Shown here piece by piece: positions 34,861 to 43,774 of a DNA stretch of 64,000 nt. A program made the translations under genes and the position numbers. Within the stretch, counting starts at the first letter, position 1, and every line of letters begins with the position of its first letter. The stretch lies in NCBI GenBank assembly GCA_019635535.1, contig JAHBZH010000001.1, positions 2,198,995-2,262,994 of the forward strand. Reading direction: 5' to 3'. The notes under the pieces were generated by a model. That model made no database searches. It had not been told where the DNA came from and saw only the letters and a program-made list of their open reading frames with translations. Source of the DNA: Sphingomonas sp. (GTDB lineage: Bacteria > Pseudomonadota > Alphaproteobacteria > Sphingomonadales > Sphingomonadaceae).

Positions 34861-35361
34861 TCAGCGCCCCGCCGGCGCCCTGATCCCCGCCCGCGCGCGG
34901 CGCTTGAGTTCCGCCTTCAGTGCCTCCGGCGGCGGGGCGTAGAGGAAGCCGAAGCTGACTGTCCCCTCCTTCGTCTCGACCGCATGGTGGAGGCGGTGGG
35001 CCTGGACGATGCGCTTCATGTAGTTGGAGCGCGGCACGTAGCGGTGATTGAGGCGCTTGTGGACGATCACGTCGTGGAAGCCGAAATAGATCGCGCCATA
35101 GGCCGCGATCCCCGCGCCCATCCAGATCGTCCAGCTTCCCCAGCCCAGATTGACGCCGCCATAGAGCAAGGCGATCGACGGGACGGCGAAGATCACCGCG
35201 TAGAGATCGTTCAATTCCCAATTGCCGGTGCGCGGGCGGTGGTGGCTTTCGTGCAGGAACCAGCCGGGGCCGTGCATGATCCAGCGGTGCGCCGCATAGG
35301 CGACGGCCTCCATCGCGATCACCGTCGCGAGGAAGACGAATATGCCGAAGAGCCAGTCCAT
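34861..35361 (-). CDS. crtZ: Beta-carotene 3-hydroxylase
   Basis: A 166-residue membrane di-iron hydroxylase that makes zeaxanthin from beta-carotene. Histidine clusters: AHRWIMHG (near residues 25-32), HESHH (near 38-42), FHDVIVHKRLNHRY (near 97-110) and AHRLHHAVE (near 123-131). Four hydrophobic segments surround them. The length is typical. It converges on crtB with the palindromic repeat between. Confidence 0.93.
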   Translation of the reverse strand: MDWLFGIFVFLATVIAMEAVAYAAHRWIMHGPGWFLHESHHRPRTGNWELNDLYAVIFAVPSIALLYGGVNLGWGSWTIWMGAGIAAYGAIYFGFHDVIVHKRLNHRYVPRSNYMKRIVQAHRLHHAVETKEGTVSFGFLYAPPPEALKAELKRRARAGIRAPAGR

Positions 35362-35425
35362 GACGCGCGCCCTATACGCCTTCCGGTCGGGATTCGCGCG
35401 CTAATTTCGATGCCGGGGATCGATC

Positions 35426-35451
35426 GGGGCGCCGTGACGGCACGGCGCCCC
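35426..35451 (-). terminator. Hairpin after TonB receptor gene
   Basis: Perfect 11-bp stem GGGGCGCCGTG / CACGGCGCCCC with loop ACGG, 11 bases beyond the receptor stop on the minus strand. No T-run follows. Confidence 0.55.
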
Positions 35452-35461
35452 TCCTCGCAGG

Positions 35462-38140
35462 TCAGAAATTGACGGTCGCGCTCAGGCTGAAGCTGCGACC
35501 GCGGCGATAGGAATTGATGTCGATCCGGTTGTCGCCGAATAACTGGAACTCCTCATAATCGCGGCCCAGGATGTTGCGTGCCTCCGCCTTGAACTCGACG
35601 CGCGAGCGGAACAGCGGCACTTCCTGGCGCAGCACGAAATCGAGCTGGAAACCCGGCCGCTCAATGATGTCGGGCTGCCGCGCCAGACCCTGGATCGGCC
35701 CGCGATTGGTGACCCGCTCGCTCGCATAAGAGAGCAGGAAGGTCGCCTGGCTGAGGCTGTCGGTGTCCTCGATGCCGAATTGCAGGTTCGCGACATGATC
35801 CGACTGGCCGGTGAGCGGCGCGCCGTCCTGGAACAATAAGTTCGCGGCCACCGGCTGGAGGTTCGGGCCGATGATGATCGTGTCGTCCGCCGTGATGCTC
35901 GACTGGGTGTAGGTGTAATTGGCGATCAGCAGCAGGCGGCTGGTGGAGAAGAAATCGCCGCCCAGGCTGTGCAGCGGGAAGAAAGCCTGAACCTCGGCTT
36001 CCATACCATAAAGCTCGGCGCTCGGCGCGTTGGCGAAGCCGGTGCGCAGCTGGCCGCCGCCGGCGAAGAAGGCCGCCGCCTCGATCGGATTGTCGATCCT
36101 TTTGTAGAAGCCGGCGACCGACAGCCGCTGGTTGGGCCGGAAATAATATTCCCAGCGCCCTTCCAGGTTGAGCAGCTCGCTGTCCACCAGGAACGGGTTG
36201 CCGGTGAACTCGCGATCGGATTCGAAATCCTGATAGAGCTGCTGCGCCAATTCGCGGAATTGCGGGCGGGCGATGGTCTTGGAAGCGTGGAGCCGAAGCT
36301 GCATGTCGGGCAGGAAGCTCCACGTCAACGTCGCCGCCGGCAGCCAATAACTGTTGGTGAGGCCGGTGCCTGCCAGCGTGCCGCCGATCGGCAGCACATT
36401 CTGCTCCGCGTCCTCGTAACGCACGCCGATCGCCGCACGCAACCCGTCGACCGGCTCGATCTCGACCTGGCCGTAGCCGGCATGGACGGTGAGATCGGCT
36501 TCATAGGCCGCCGCGCCCTCCGCGCCGGACACGTCGCGCAACTGGATGTCGTAGGTGAAGATATTGAAGTCCGAGAGCAGGTAATCCGGCCGCTGCTGCG
36601 CGACGGCCAGCGGCAGCGCGCCGTCCGGGCGGAAATAGCGGAACTGGTAGCGCGACGCGTTGCGCTCAGTGCGCTGATAGGCATAGCCGGCGGCGAGCGT
36701 GATCGGCAGCGCGCCGGGCACGCGATAGGCGAAATCGATGCCGCCCGACCACACATCCTCGTTGAGCTCGCTGAACGCGATCGTCGCGAACTGGCCGCCC
36801 GAGGACAGGTTGTTGACGTAATCGTCGACGTCGCCGTCGCCTTTCGTCGCGGGATCGCCGTCGCCCAGATAGAAATAGCCGATCGAGCGCTCATAGGGGG
36901 ATTCGCGCCGCGTATTGGCATAGGCGCCGCGCAGGTCGACGCTGATATCGCCGAAGCGCAACTCGCCGACGAGCTGGCTGTTAAACAGCTGGCGTTCGAA
37001 CCAGAAGGTGTTCTGCTCGATCAGCGAGGGCGGCAGGTTCGGATCCTGGTCCGCGACGTTGCGGTTCGAACCGGCGCCGAGCCGTCCCTGCTTCAACGTG
37101 TCGCGGATGAACAGGTTGGTCCAGCGTAAGCGATGCCGGCCGAAATCGGCGCCGATGCCGAACAGGCCGTTGAGAATGACGCGATTGTCGGTCGTCACGG
37201 TGCGGAAATCGGTCTGAGGCGCGCCGGCCAGCTCCGGATCGATCGAGGTCTGCTGGATGGCATCGCGCGTGTGCCAGCTGTTGCTGAGCCCCAGCGAGGC
37301 GAGCAGGCCGATCCGGCCGGCGCCCGCGTCGAAGGACGTGCCCGCGCTGATCTCGCCGGAGAAATTGGCGGGAATGTCGCGATTGGTCTGCAAGACGGTG
37401 GTCGATGCGTTGGATAGGCTGGCGGCGAATTCGCGGCGCTGCTGCGCCGTCGTGCCGCTGAAATTGCCGCCGACCACGGCGTCCCGCAACGGCGCCGGGA
37501 AGCGGCGCGTGCCATCGTCGAAGCCGACCCGGTCGTAATCGCCGCCATAATAGACATAGCCGAGATTGAAGCTCGTCTCGGTATCGCCGCTCACGCCGGC
37601 GCCGATCGTCAGGAAGCTTTCGCGCGGCACGGCGGGGGTGGTGAGATTGATGACACCGCCGCCGAACTCGCCGGGAAAATTGGCCGAATAGCTTTTCTGG
37701 ACGAGCGCGCTGGCGATCACACTGGTCGGGAAGATGTCGAGCGGCACGACCCGGCGCAGCGGTTCGGGGCTGGGCAGCGGCGAACCGTTGAGCAGCGCCG
37801 AGGAATAGCGATCGCCCAAGCCGCGCACGAAGACGAAGCCGTTGCCGACCACGCTGAGACCGGTGACGCGCGACAGCGCGCCCGCGATGTCGCCCTCGCC
37901 GGTGCGGGCGATGTCCTCGTTCGACAGCAGGGCGACCACCTGGGGCGCCTGGCGCACGATGTTGCGCTGGCGCGTACCGGTGATGACGATGTCCGGACCG
38001 GAATAAGCGGCGCCGGGCACGGACACCTCGATCTCGGGTTCGTCCTGTGTTGCATCCGGCTCGGCACTTTGCGCGAGGGCGGCGGGCGCAACAAGCGCGC
38101 TGGTGAGGAGCAGCCCTCCGAAGATGATCGACTTTCGCAT
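35462..38140 (-). CDS. TonB-dependent outer membrane receptor
   Basis: An 892-residue protein. Signal peptide to about residue 24 (PAALAQ), a TonB-box-like region (PDIVITGTRQR near 50-60), and a plug domain (GDIAGALSRVTGLSVVGNGFVFVRGLGDRY fragments; FPGEFGGGVINLTT). The C-terminal barrel ends in SLSATVNF, the aromatic terminus used for barrel assembly. It imports a ligand energised by TonB-ExbBD. The lipoprotein gene directly upstream on the same strand, with only 76 bases between, is the probable partner. A strong hairpin lies in that gap. The upstream PhoB-like regulator and Pho-type sites hint at phosphate-related expression. Confidence 0.93.
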   Translation of the reverse strand: MRKSIIFGGLLLTSALVAPAALAQSAEPDATQDEPEIEVSVPGAAYSGPDIVITGTRQRNIVRQAPQVVALLSNEDIARTGEGDIAGALSRVTGLSVVGNGFVFVRGLGDRYSSALLNGSPLPSPEPLRRVVPLDIFPTSVIASALVQKSYSANFPGEFGGGVINLTTPAVPRESFLTIGAGVSGDTETSFNLGYVYYGGDYDRVGFDDGTRRFPAPLRDAVVGGNFSGTTAQQRREFAASLSNASTTVLQTNRDIPANFSGEISAGTSFDAGAGRIGLLASLGLSNSWHTRDAIQQTSIDPELAGAPQTDFRTVTTDNRVILNGLFGIGADFGRHRLRWTNLFIRDTLKQGRLGAGSNRNVADQDPNLPPSLIEQNTFWFERQLFNSQLVGELRFGDISVDLRGAYANTRRESPYERSIGYFYLGDGDPATKGDGDVDDYVNNLSSGGQFATIAFSELNEDVWSGGIDFAYRVPGALPITLAAGYAYQRTERNASRYQFRYFRPDGALPLAVAQQRPDYLLSDFNIFTYDIQLRDVSGAEGAAAYEADLTVHAGYGQVEIEPVDGLRAAIGVRYEDAEQNVLPIGGTLAGTGLTNSYWLPAATLTWSFLPDMQLRLHASKTIARPQFRELAQQLYQDFESDREFTGNPFLVDSELLNLEGRWEYYFRPNQRLSVAGFYKRIDNPIEAAAFFAGGGQLRTGFANAPSAELYGMEAEVQAFFPLHSLGGDFFSTSRLLLIANYTYTQSSITADDTIIIGPNLQPVAANLLFQDGAPLTGQSDHVANLQFGIEDTDSLSQATFLLSYASERVTNRGPIQGLARQPDIIERPGFQLDFVLRQEVPLFRSRVEFKAEARNILGRDYEEFQLFGDNRIDINSYRRGRSFSLSATVNF

Positions 38141-38171
38141 TGGGTTACCCCCGTATCTGACAAACACGAAG

Positions 38172-38197
38172 GGGGCGGCGGTCGCGGCCGCCGCCCC
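38172..38197 (-). promoter_or_regulatory. Intra-operon hairpin between lipoprotein and receptor genes
   Basis: Perfect 10-bp stem GGGGCGGCGG / CCGCCGCCCC with 6-base loop, in the 76-base gap before the receptor start. It could protect or attenuate the transcript and so set different levels of the two proteins. Confidence 0.5.
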
Positions 38198-38216
38198 ACT
38201 GAGCGTGGCGCGGCGA

Positions 38217-39788
38217 TCAGCTCGTCGGGATGGCGGTGCACGAGCCGCTGGTGGCGCCGAAATTGGCGTAGCCCGAATTGCAGGCCCAGCCGGCATACCA
38301 GGTGTCCGCAGCGTCCCTGACCGCGCCGATATAGCTGACGCTGGTCAGCCGGTTCGGCGCGGCCGAGTTAGGCTGGCCGGCGCCGGCATAGGGGTCGTCG
38401 TTGAACGGCGTCGGATCGGTCGCCGTCACCGCCGTCTCGTTCGGCCCGTTCACGAACAGATTGGCGAGCGAGGAGGTGAAGGCGGAGTTGTTGTTGTTCG
38501 TACCCGAGCCGAAGATCGCCGCGACCTCCGCGACCGTCACGTTGCCGTCGTCGCGGAACGCCGTCGGACAGCTCAGCACGACCGAGCGGAACACCGGCGC
38601 GCCATTGTCCTGCAGACCGGCATCGGCGGCGCGAATGGTCGTGCCGCCCGTCGCGTCGATATCGATGCAGGCCTGCGGGCCGACGACGATGCTGTTCAGC
38701 AGTGCATAATCGGTACCGCCGCGCAGCAGGATGGCATTGCCGCCCTGGGTGGTGCCGCGCTGGATGAAGGTGGCGTTGGAGACGCGGGTATATTGCCTGG
38801 GCAGCGCGTCTTCGTTGCCGTTCGAATCCGCCTCGATCATCGAGTCGCCGTTCGACGAGTCGCGATGCGCGGCGATCACGAACTGGATCGTGCCGCGATA
38901 ACCGAGATCGGTGTCGAGCGAATCGTCGTCGGCGCCGGTCACGATCAGATATTTCACATTGTGGCGACCGCCGAAGAATTCGACGCCGTCGTCCGAACTG
39001 TTGTGGACCTGGATATGATCCAGGGTGGTGAGCTGGCCGACGCCGCCGGTGGTGAGGCCCTGCAGCTCGTTGCCCGGCGCGATCGAGAAGCCGGAATAGC
39101 GGATTTGCACATATTGCAGCGTACCGCTGTTGTCGTTGGGCGAGGCGCCGCCGTAGAAGGAGCCGGTCGTGCCCTCGATCACGTTCTGGCAGTTCACCGA
39201 GCCGCCCGGAACGGCGGTGTTGCAATCGCTGATCGGCGCGCGGCCGAGCAGGATGATGCCGCCCCACAGGCCTTGGCTGCTGTCCGTCACCGTGCCTTCC
39301 AGATTGGCGCGGGCGGTAAAGATGATCGGGCTGGTCGGCGTGCCCACCGCCTGGATGCGCGAGCCGCGATTGACCACCAGATAGTCGTTGCCCGACGAGC
39401 CGAACAGCACGGCGCCGGCCTGGACGGTGAGCGTCACCGACTGTCCGCCCGCGGCGGCGCCATCGCCGCCGACATCGGTGCCGACGTTGACCGGACCGAC
39501 GAGCGCGTAGGCGACGCCGGGCACGTTCTGGATGACCGTGTCCTGGGTGAAGCGGCTGGGAAGCTGGCAGGAGCGGCGCGAGCCGATCACGCCGCCATCC
39601 GTGGTGCCTGTCGGGCAACTCGCGGCGGGCTGACCCGGCTGCGGGTTAGGATTCGGATTTGGATTCGGGTTGCCGGTGGGCGGCGGAACGACGATGACCC
39701 CTTCGCCCGGCGAGGCGATATCGTCGGCGCCGCAAGCGGCGAGCGGAACCAGGGCGCTGGCGAGCAGCAGGGCACGAAGCTTGGACAT
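38217..39788 (-). CDS. Surface-type lipoprotein partnered with TonB receptor
   Basis: A 523-residue protein. Lipoprotein signal with cysteine at residue 19 (LVPLAAC), then a proline- and asparagine-rich linker (NPNPNPNPQPGQP), then a long beta-rich domain. Repeating short segments such as GTLQYVQIRYSG, LDHIQVHNSSDDGVEFFGGR, KYLIVTGADDDSLDTDLGYRG and ILLRGGT suggest a right-handed beta-helix. Such proteins next to TonB receptors occur in sphingomonads and are sometimes misnamed transporters. Ligand capture for the receptor is inference from gene order. Confidence 0.7.
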   Translation of the reverse strand: MSKLRALLLASALVPLAACGADDIASPGEGVIVVPPPTGNPNPNPNPNPQPGQPAASCPTGTTDGGVIGSRRSCQLPSRFTQDTVIQNVPGVAYALVGPVNVGTDVGGDGAAAGGQSVTLTVQAGAVLFGSSGNDYLVVNRGSRIQAVGTPTSPIIFTARANLEGTVTDSSQGLWGGIILLGRAPISDCNTAVPGGSVNCQNVIEGTTGSFYGGASPNDNSGTLQYVQIRYSGFSIAPGNELQGLTTGGVGQLTTLDHIQVHNSSDDGVEFFGGRHNVKYLIVTGADDDSLDTDLGYRGTIQFVIAAHRDSSNGDSMIEADSNGNEDALPRQYTRVSNATFIQRGTTQGGNAILLRGGTDYALLNSIVVGPQACIDIDATGGTTIRAADAGLQDNGAPVFRSVVLSCPTAFRDDGNVTVAEVAAIFGSGTNNNNSAFTSSLANLFVNGPNETAVTATDPTPFNDDPYAGAGQPNSAAPNRLTSVSYIGAVRDAADTWYAGWACNSGYANFGATSGSCTAIPTS

Positions 39789-39865
39789 GGTGACAACCCC
39801 CTTGTGAATATGCGCAGGCGACTCGCGGGAACGGGTCGTCCTCGGGGGCGAGCTAGGCGGCGATT

Positions 39866-39883
39866 GTGATGCTTCGATTACAC
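39866..39883 (-). promoter_or_regulatory. Weak Pho-box-like direct repeat upstream of lipoprotein gene
   Basis: On the minus strand: GTGTAAT-CGAA-GCATCAC, matching CTGTCAT-N4-CTGTCAC at 9 of 14 positions with the same 11-base period. The CGAA spacer is identical to those in the strong array at 41387-41415. It lies about 80 bases upstream of the lipoprotein start, beside an AT-rich stretch. Confidence 0.3.
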
Positions 39884-39973
39884 GTCAGACAAAATAACCC
39901 GTTTTATCTCAAGTAATTAAACTGAAATATCCCGATCACGATTCAGGCACGCAATTGCAATCCAATCGTCATG

Positions 39974-40657
39974 TCAGCGGGGCGGCGAAAGGCGCAGGGG
40001 CCGACCGCCCCGCTCGATCTCGAACTCGGTGCGATCGGAATTGGCCAGCATCCAGGCCAGCTCCGCCACCCTTTCCTCGTCGAGCCGGCTGCCGTTGACG
40101 CTGAGGATCACGTCGCCGGGCCGGATGCCCGCCGCCGCCAGTGCGGGCAGCGCCGCGCCGGCGCGGACTTCATGCCCGACGACACGGCCATCGACGCGAT
40201 GCGGCGCGAGGCCCAGGCGATAGCGCAAGGTGTCATCTTGCTCGGCGGACGCCACCGGGGCCGAGGGTACGGCTGAGGCGGAGGCGCCGGTGAAATCGAG
40301 GCGGAGGTCGCCTGTTGCCGAGCGCAGCAACGCATGGTCGACGCGCATCTGCACCAGCGTGAGGCCCGGCAGCACGTCGCGGCCGATCGCCACCAGCCGC
40401 TGGCGCCCGTCCGCGCCGGATATGATCGCGCCCGCGCCCGTCACGCCGTGCAGGCGCAACCCGTCCGGCGATGCAGCCGGCACGGGCGCTGCTGGTGCTT
40501 CGGCTGGAAGCGCAGGAGCAGGCGCAGAAGTGGGAGGAAGCATGGGGGGTGCGTCATCACCGCCTCGCAATTGATAGCCGGCGATCAACAACAGCAGGAC
40601 AGCGACGCCGCCGAGCGCCGATAGCCGTCGCTCAATGCGCATCATTGTCGAGCGCAT
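39974..40657 (-). CDS. gspC: GspC-like protein with PDZ domain (type II secretion)
   Basis: A 227-residue protein. One N-terminal membrane helix (about 12-28), a proline- and alanine-rich linker, and a GspC homology region (LRLHGVTGAGAIISGADGRQ near 66-85, VGRDVLPGLTLVQMRVDHALL fragments). A C-terminal PDZ domain has IRPGDVILSVNGSRLDEE near 175-192. GspC links the inner-membrane platform to the secretin in type II secretion. No other gsp genes are present. Possible starts are 40657, 40645 and 40642, all overlapping the regulator's stop. It is co-directional with the regulator and with the lipoprotein and receptor. Confidence 0.7.
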   Translation of the reverse strand: MRSTMMRIERRLSALGGVAVLLLLIAGYQLRGGDDAPPMLPPTSAPAPALPAEAPAAPVPAASPDGLRLHGVTGAGAIISGADGRQRLVAIGRDVLPGLTLVQMRVDHALLRSATGDLRLDFTGASASAVPSAPVASAEQDDTLRYRLGLAPHRVDGRVVGHEVRAGAALPALAAAGIRPGDVILSVNGSRLDEERVAELAWMLANSDRTEFEIERGGRPLRLSPPR

Positions 40658-41324
40658 AGCCGGCCGAGCGCACCGTGCGGATCAGCTCGGGCCGCCCTTC
40701 CACGCTGATCGCCTGGCGCAGGCGGCGGATATGGACATCGACGGTGCGCAGCTCGATGTCACGGTCGCGTCCCCACACGGCGTCGAGCAGCCGCTCGCGC
40801 GAGAAAACCCGGGCGGGATGCTCCAGGAAATATTTCAGCAGGCGGAATTCGGTCGGTCCCAGCGCGATGTTGCGCCCCGCCCGGCGCACGCGATGGCGCG
40901 CCACGTCCATCTCCAGATCGCCCAGGCGAAGCTGCTCCCCCGCCAGAGCGGGGCGGACCCGGCGCAGCACGGCGCGCACCCGCGCGATCAGCTCGCGCGG
41001 GCTGAACGGCTTGGCGACATAATCGTCAGCGCCGCTCTCCAGCCCGTGCACGCGATCCGTCTCCTCGCCCCGGCCGGTGAGCATGATGATCGGCACCTCG
41101 GCGGTGCCCGGCGCGCGGCGCAGGCGACGGCAGACCTCGATGCCGGACGTGCCCTCGATCATCCAGTCGAGCAGGACGATATCCGGCGTGGCTGCCATCG
41201 CCATTTCCAGCGCCTCGTCGCCGTCCGGCGTATGCAGGACGTCGAAATCCTCACGCCGGAAATGCCATTGCAGCAGATCGGCCAGCGCGGCATCGTCCTC
41301 GACCAGCAACAGGCGCGGCTTCAT
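40632..41324 (-). CDS. PhoB-family response regulator
   Basis: A 230-residue OmpR-class regulator, the usual length for PhoB. Receiver domain 1-115: acidic pocket VEDD (near 8-11), phospho-acceptor aspartate in VLLDWM (near 53), and KPFSPRELIARV (lysine near 105). The C-terminal winged helix (130-228) has LGPTEFRLLKYFLEHPARVFSRERLLDAVWG and VDVHIRRLRQAI fragments. ATG 41324 follows GAGGAGG. A Pho box array lies 63 bases upstream, so PhoB control of this gene, perhaps by itself, is likely. No sensor kinase is adjacent. Confidence 0.88.
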   Translation of the reverse strand: MKPRLLLVEDDAALADLLQWHFRREDFDVLHTPDGDEALEMAMAATPDIVLLDWMIEGTSGIEVCRRLRRAPGTAEVPIIMLTGRGEETDRVHGLESGADDYVAKPFSPRELIARVRAVLRRVRPALAGEQLRLGDLEMDVARHRVRRAGRNIALGPTEFRLLKYFLEHPARVFSRERLLDAVWGRDRDIELRTVDVHIRRLRQAISVEGRPELIRTVRSAGYALDNDAH

Positions 41325-41386
41325 CCCTGCCTCCTCAAGCGAAACGGCGTCGAGGCTCCGGGCTAACCGGCTTGCGCGCCAGTTCG

Positions 41387-41415
41387 GTGACAGCGGGATG
41401 ACAGTTCGGTGACGA
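41387..41415 (-). promoter_or_regulatory. Pho box array
   Basis: On the minus strand: TCGTCAC-CGAA-CTGTCAT-CCCG-CTGTCAC, 7-base units at an 11-base period. The last two units, CTGTCATCCCGCTGTCAC, match the classical Pho box at all 14 conserved positions. A further degenerate unit (CTGGCGC) continues the period toward the regulator gene, which starts 63 bases away. Confidence 0.85.
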
Positions 41416-41427
41416 TCCGCCCCCGGC

Positions 41428-41464
41428 TTGACGTGCAAAATGCGCGCGATAGTTTAGCAGTAAA
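41428..41464 (+). promoter_or_regulatory. Promoter and candidate MarR operator for catabolic operon
   Basis: TTGACG (41428-41433), 16 bases, TAGTTT (41450-41455). The short palindrome TTTA-GCAG-TAAA (41453-41464) overlaps the -10 and is AT-rich against a GC-rich background. It lies about 20 bases before the first gene. A MarR regulator is encoded in the operon, so it is the likely ligand-responsive repressor. Confidence 0.45.
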
Positions 41465-41482
41465 GCAATTCGGGAGGCCGTG

Positions 41483-43774
41483 ATGCGGATCGCGTGCCTG
41501 GGCGGGGGTCCGGCCGGGCTGTATTTCGCGATTTCGATGAAGCTGCGCGACGCGCGGCACGACGTGCATGTGTTCGAGCGCAATCGGCCCGACGACACGT
41601 TCGGCTGGGGCGTCGTCTTCTCAGATCAGACGGTCGAAAATCTGATGGCGAACGATCCCGTGTCGGGCGAAGTCATCGCCGGCGAGTTCGCGCATTGGGA
41701 CGATATCGACGTCCACATCCATGGCCAGACGATCCGCTCGTCAGGCCATGGTTTCATCGGCATCGGCCGCAAAAGGCTGCTCAACATTTTGCAGAACCGC
41801 GCGCGCGAACTGGGCGTGGACCTGCATTTCGAGCATGAGGCGAGCGCCGATCTGGCCGATTGGACCGATTACGACCTGGTGATCGCCGCCGACGGCGCCA
41901 ACAGCCGCACCCGCGACCGTTACGAGCCGCATTTCGGCGTCGATATCCAGGTGAAGCGCAACAAGTTCTTCTGGTTCGGCACCGCCAAGACGTTCGACGC
42001 CTTCACCTTCGCCTTCGAGAAGACCGAGGCCGGCTGGGTCTGGGCGCACGCCTATCGCTTCGACGACGATCTTTCGACCTTCATCGTCGAAATGGACCCG
42101 GAAACCTGGACGGAGCTCGGTCTCGACCGGATGAGTCAGGCGGAAGCGATCGCCTTGTGCGAAAGCATCTTCGCCAAATATCTGGACGGCAACGCGCTGG
42201 TGTCCAACGCCACGCACCTGCCGGGGCCGCAGGCATGGCTGAACTTCCGCCGGATCGTCTGCGACACCTGGCATCACGAGAACCTGATCCTGCTCGGCGA
42301 CGCGGCGCACACCGCCCATTTCTCGATCGGGTCGGGGACGAAGCTGGCGCTGGAGGACGCGATCAAGCTCGCCGAGGTGCTGAACCGGTCGGGCCTGGAC
42401 CGCGAAGCTGCGCTCGCCGAATATCAGGCGGAGCGCAATCTGGAGGTGCTGAAGCTCCAGAACAGCGCGCGCAATTCGACCGAATGGTTCGAGACGCTGG
42501 ACCGCTATCTCCATTTCGAGCCGATCCAGTTCGCCTATTCGCTGCTCACCCGATCACAGCGCGTCAGCCACGAGAATCTGCGGCTGCGCGACAGGGACTG
42601 GCTGGAGGGCGTAGAGCGCTGGTTCCAGTCCAAGGCTGCGGGCCATGACGTGAACGAGGCCGCGCCGCCGATGTTCGCGCCGTTCCGGCTGCGCGGGATG
42701 GAGGTGGCCAACCGCGTCGTCGTCTCGCCGATGGCGACCTATTCGGCGGGGGACGGTCTGCCGAACGATTTCCACCTCGTCCATTACGGCGCGCGGGCGC
42801 AGGGCGGCGCGGGGCTGCTCTATACCGAGATGACCTGCGTCTCGCCCGAGGGACGGATCACGCCGGGCTGTCCGGGCATCTACAGCGACGGACAGGTCGC
42901 CGCGTGGCGCCGGATCGTCGATTTCGTCCATGCCAATTCCCAAGCGAAATTCTGCCTCCAGCTCGGCCATTCGGGGCCGAAGGGATCAACCAAGGTCGGC
43001 TGGGAAGGCTATGACGTGCCGCTGGAGAGCGGCAATTGGCCGATCATGGCGGCATCCGACATACCGTGGAGCGCCGGCAATCAGGCGCCGCGACCGATGA
43101 CCCGTGCCGACATGGATGCAGTGCGCGACCAGTTCGTCGCCGCGACGAAGCGCGGTCTCGAGGCGGGCTTCGACATGATCGAGCTGCACGCCGCGCACGG
43201 CTATCTGCTCTCCAGCTTCATCACGCCGCTGATGAACAAACGGGCGGACGATTACGGCGGGAGCCTGGAAAACCGGCTGCGTTTCCCGCTCGAGGTGTTT
43301 CGCGCGATGCGCGCCGCCTGGCCGGCGGACCGGCCGATATCGGTGCGCATTTCGGCGAACGACTGGATGGGCGATGCCGGCGTGACACCGGACGAGGCGG
43401 TGGCGATCGGCCGCGCCTTCGCCGAAGCCGGCGCGGACCTGATCGACGTCTCCGCCGGCCAGACCTGGGCGGATTGCCAGCCGGTCTATGGCCGCATGTT
43501 CCAGACGCCGTTCGCCGATCAGGTACGCAACGAAGGACGGCTCACCACCATGGCGGTCGGCAATATCTACGAGCCCGATCATGTGAACTCGATCCTCGCC
43601 GCCGGCCGCGCCGATCTGGTCGCGCTCGCCCGGCCGCATCTGGTCGATCCGATGTGGACGCTGCGCGCGGCGGCAGGACAGGATTATCGCGGCGTCGCCG
43701 TGCCCCCGCCCTATCTGGGCGGCATGGCGCAGCTCGCCCGCAATCTCCAACGCGAAGCGGAGCTGAAGGCATGA
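41483..43774 (+). CDS. 2-Aminobenzoyl-CoA monooxygenase/reductase-like bifunctional flavoenzyme
   Basis: A 763-residue two-domain protein. The N-terminal half is an FAD aromatic-ring hydroxylase: [13 protein letters not shown] at residues 7-19, [11 protein letters not shown], and the FAD-ribityl motif [24 protein letters not shown] fragments near 272-295. The C-terminal half (about 395-763) is an old yellow enzyme-type reductase, with [30 protein letters not shown] fragments and VGNI. This fusion is the hallmark of 2-aminobenzoyl-CoA monooxygenase/reductase and of the related salicylyl-CoA 5-hydroxylase. ATG 41483 has GGGAGG upstream; GTG 41480 is also in frame. It leads a seven-gene CoA-pathway operon. 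Confidence 0.88.
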   Translation: MRIACLGGGPAGLYFAISMKLRDARHDVHVFERNRPDDTFGWGVVFSDQTVENLMANDPVSGEVIAGEFAHWDDIDVHIHGQTIRSSGHGFIGIGRKRLLNILQNRARELGVDLHFEHEASADLADWTDYDLVIAADGANSRTRDRYEPHFGVDIQVKRNKFFWFGTAKTFDAFTFAFEKTEAGWVWAHAYRFDDDLSTFIVEMDPETWTELGLDRMSQAEAIALCESIFAKYLDGNALVSNATHLPGPQAWLNFRRIVCDTWHHENLILLGDAAHTAHFSIGSGTKLALEDAIKLAEVLNRSGLDREAALAEYQAERNLEVLKLQNSARNSTEWFETLDRYLHFEPIQFAYSLLTRSQRVSHENLRLRDRDWLEGVERWFQSKAAGHDVNEAAPPMFAPFRLRGMEVANRVVVSPMATYSAGDGLPNDFHLVHYGARAQGGAGLLYTEMTCVSPEGRITPGCPGIYSDGQVAAWRRIVDFVHANSQAKFCLQLGHSGPKGSTKVGWEGYDVPLESGNWPIMAASDIPWSAGNQAPRPMTRADMDAVRDQFVAATKRGLEAGFDMIELHAAHGYLLSSFITPLMNKRADDYGGSLENRLRFPLEVFRAMRAAWPADRPISVRISANDWMGDAGVTPDEAVAIGRAFAEAGADLIDVSAGQTWADCQPVYGRMFQTPFADQVRNEGRLTTMAVGNIYEPDHVNSILAAGRADLVALARPHLVDPMWTLRAAAGQDYRGVAVPPPYLGGMAQLARNLQREAELKA

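Noticed and set aside
41325..41438. 38-residue N-terminal extension of the PhoB-type regulator
   Set aside because: The extra sequence is translated Pho box and promoter DNA; ATG 41324 with GAGGAGG gives the usual PhoB length.
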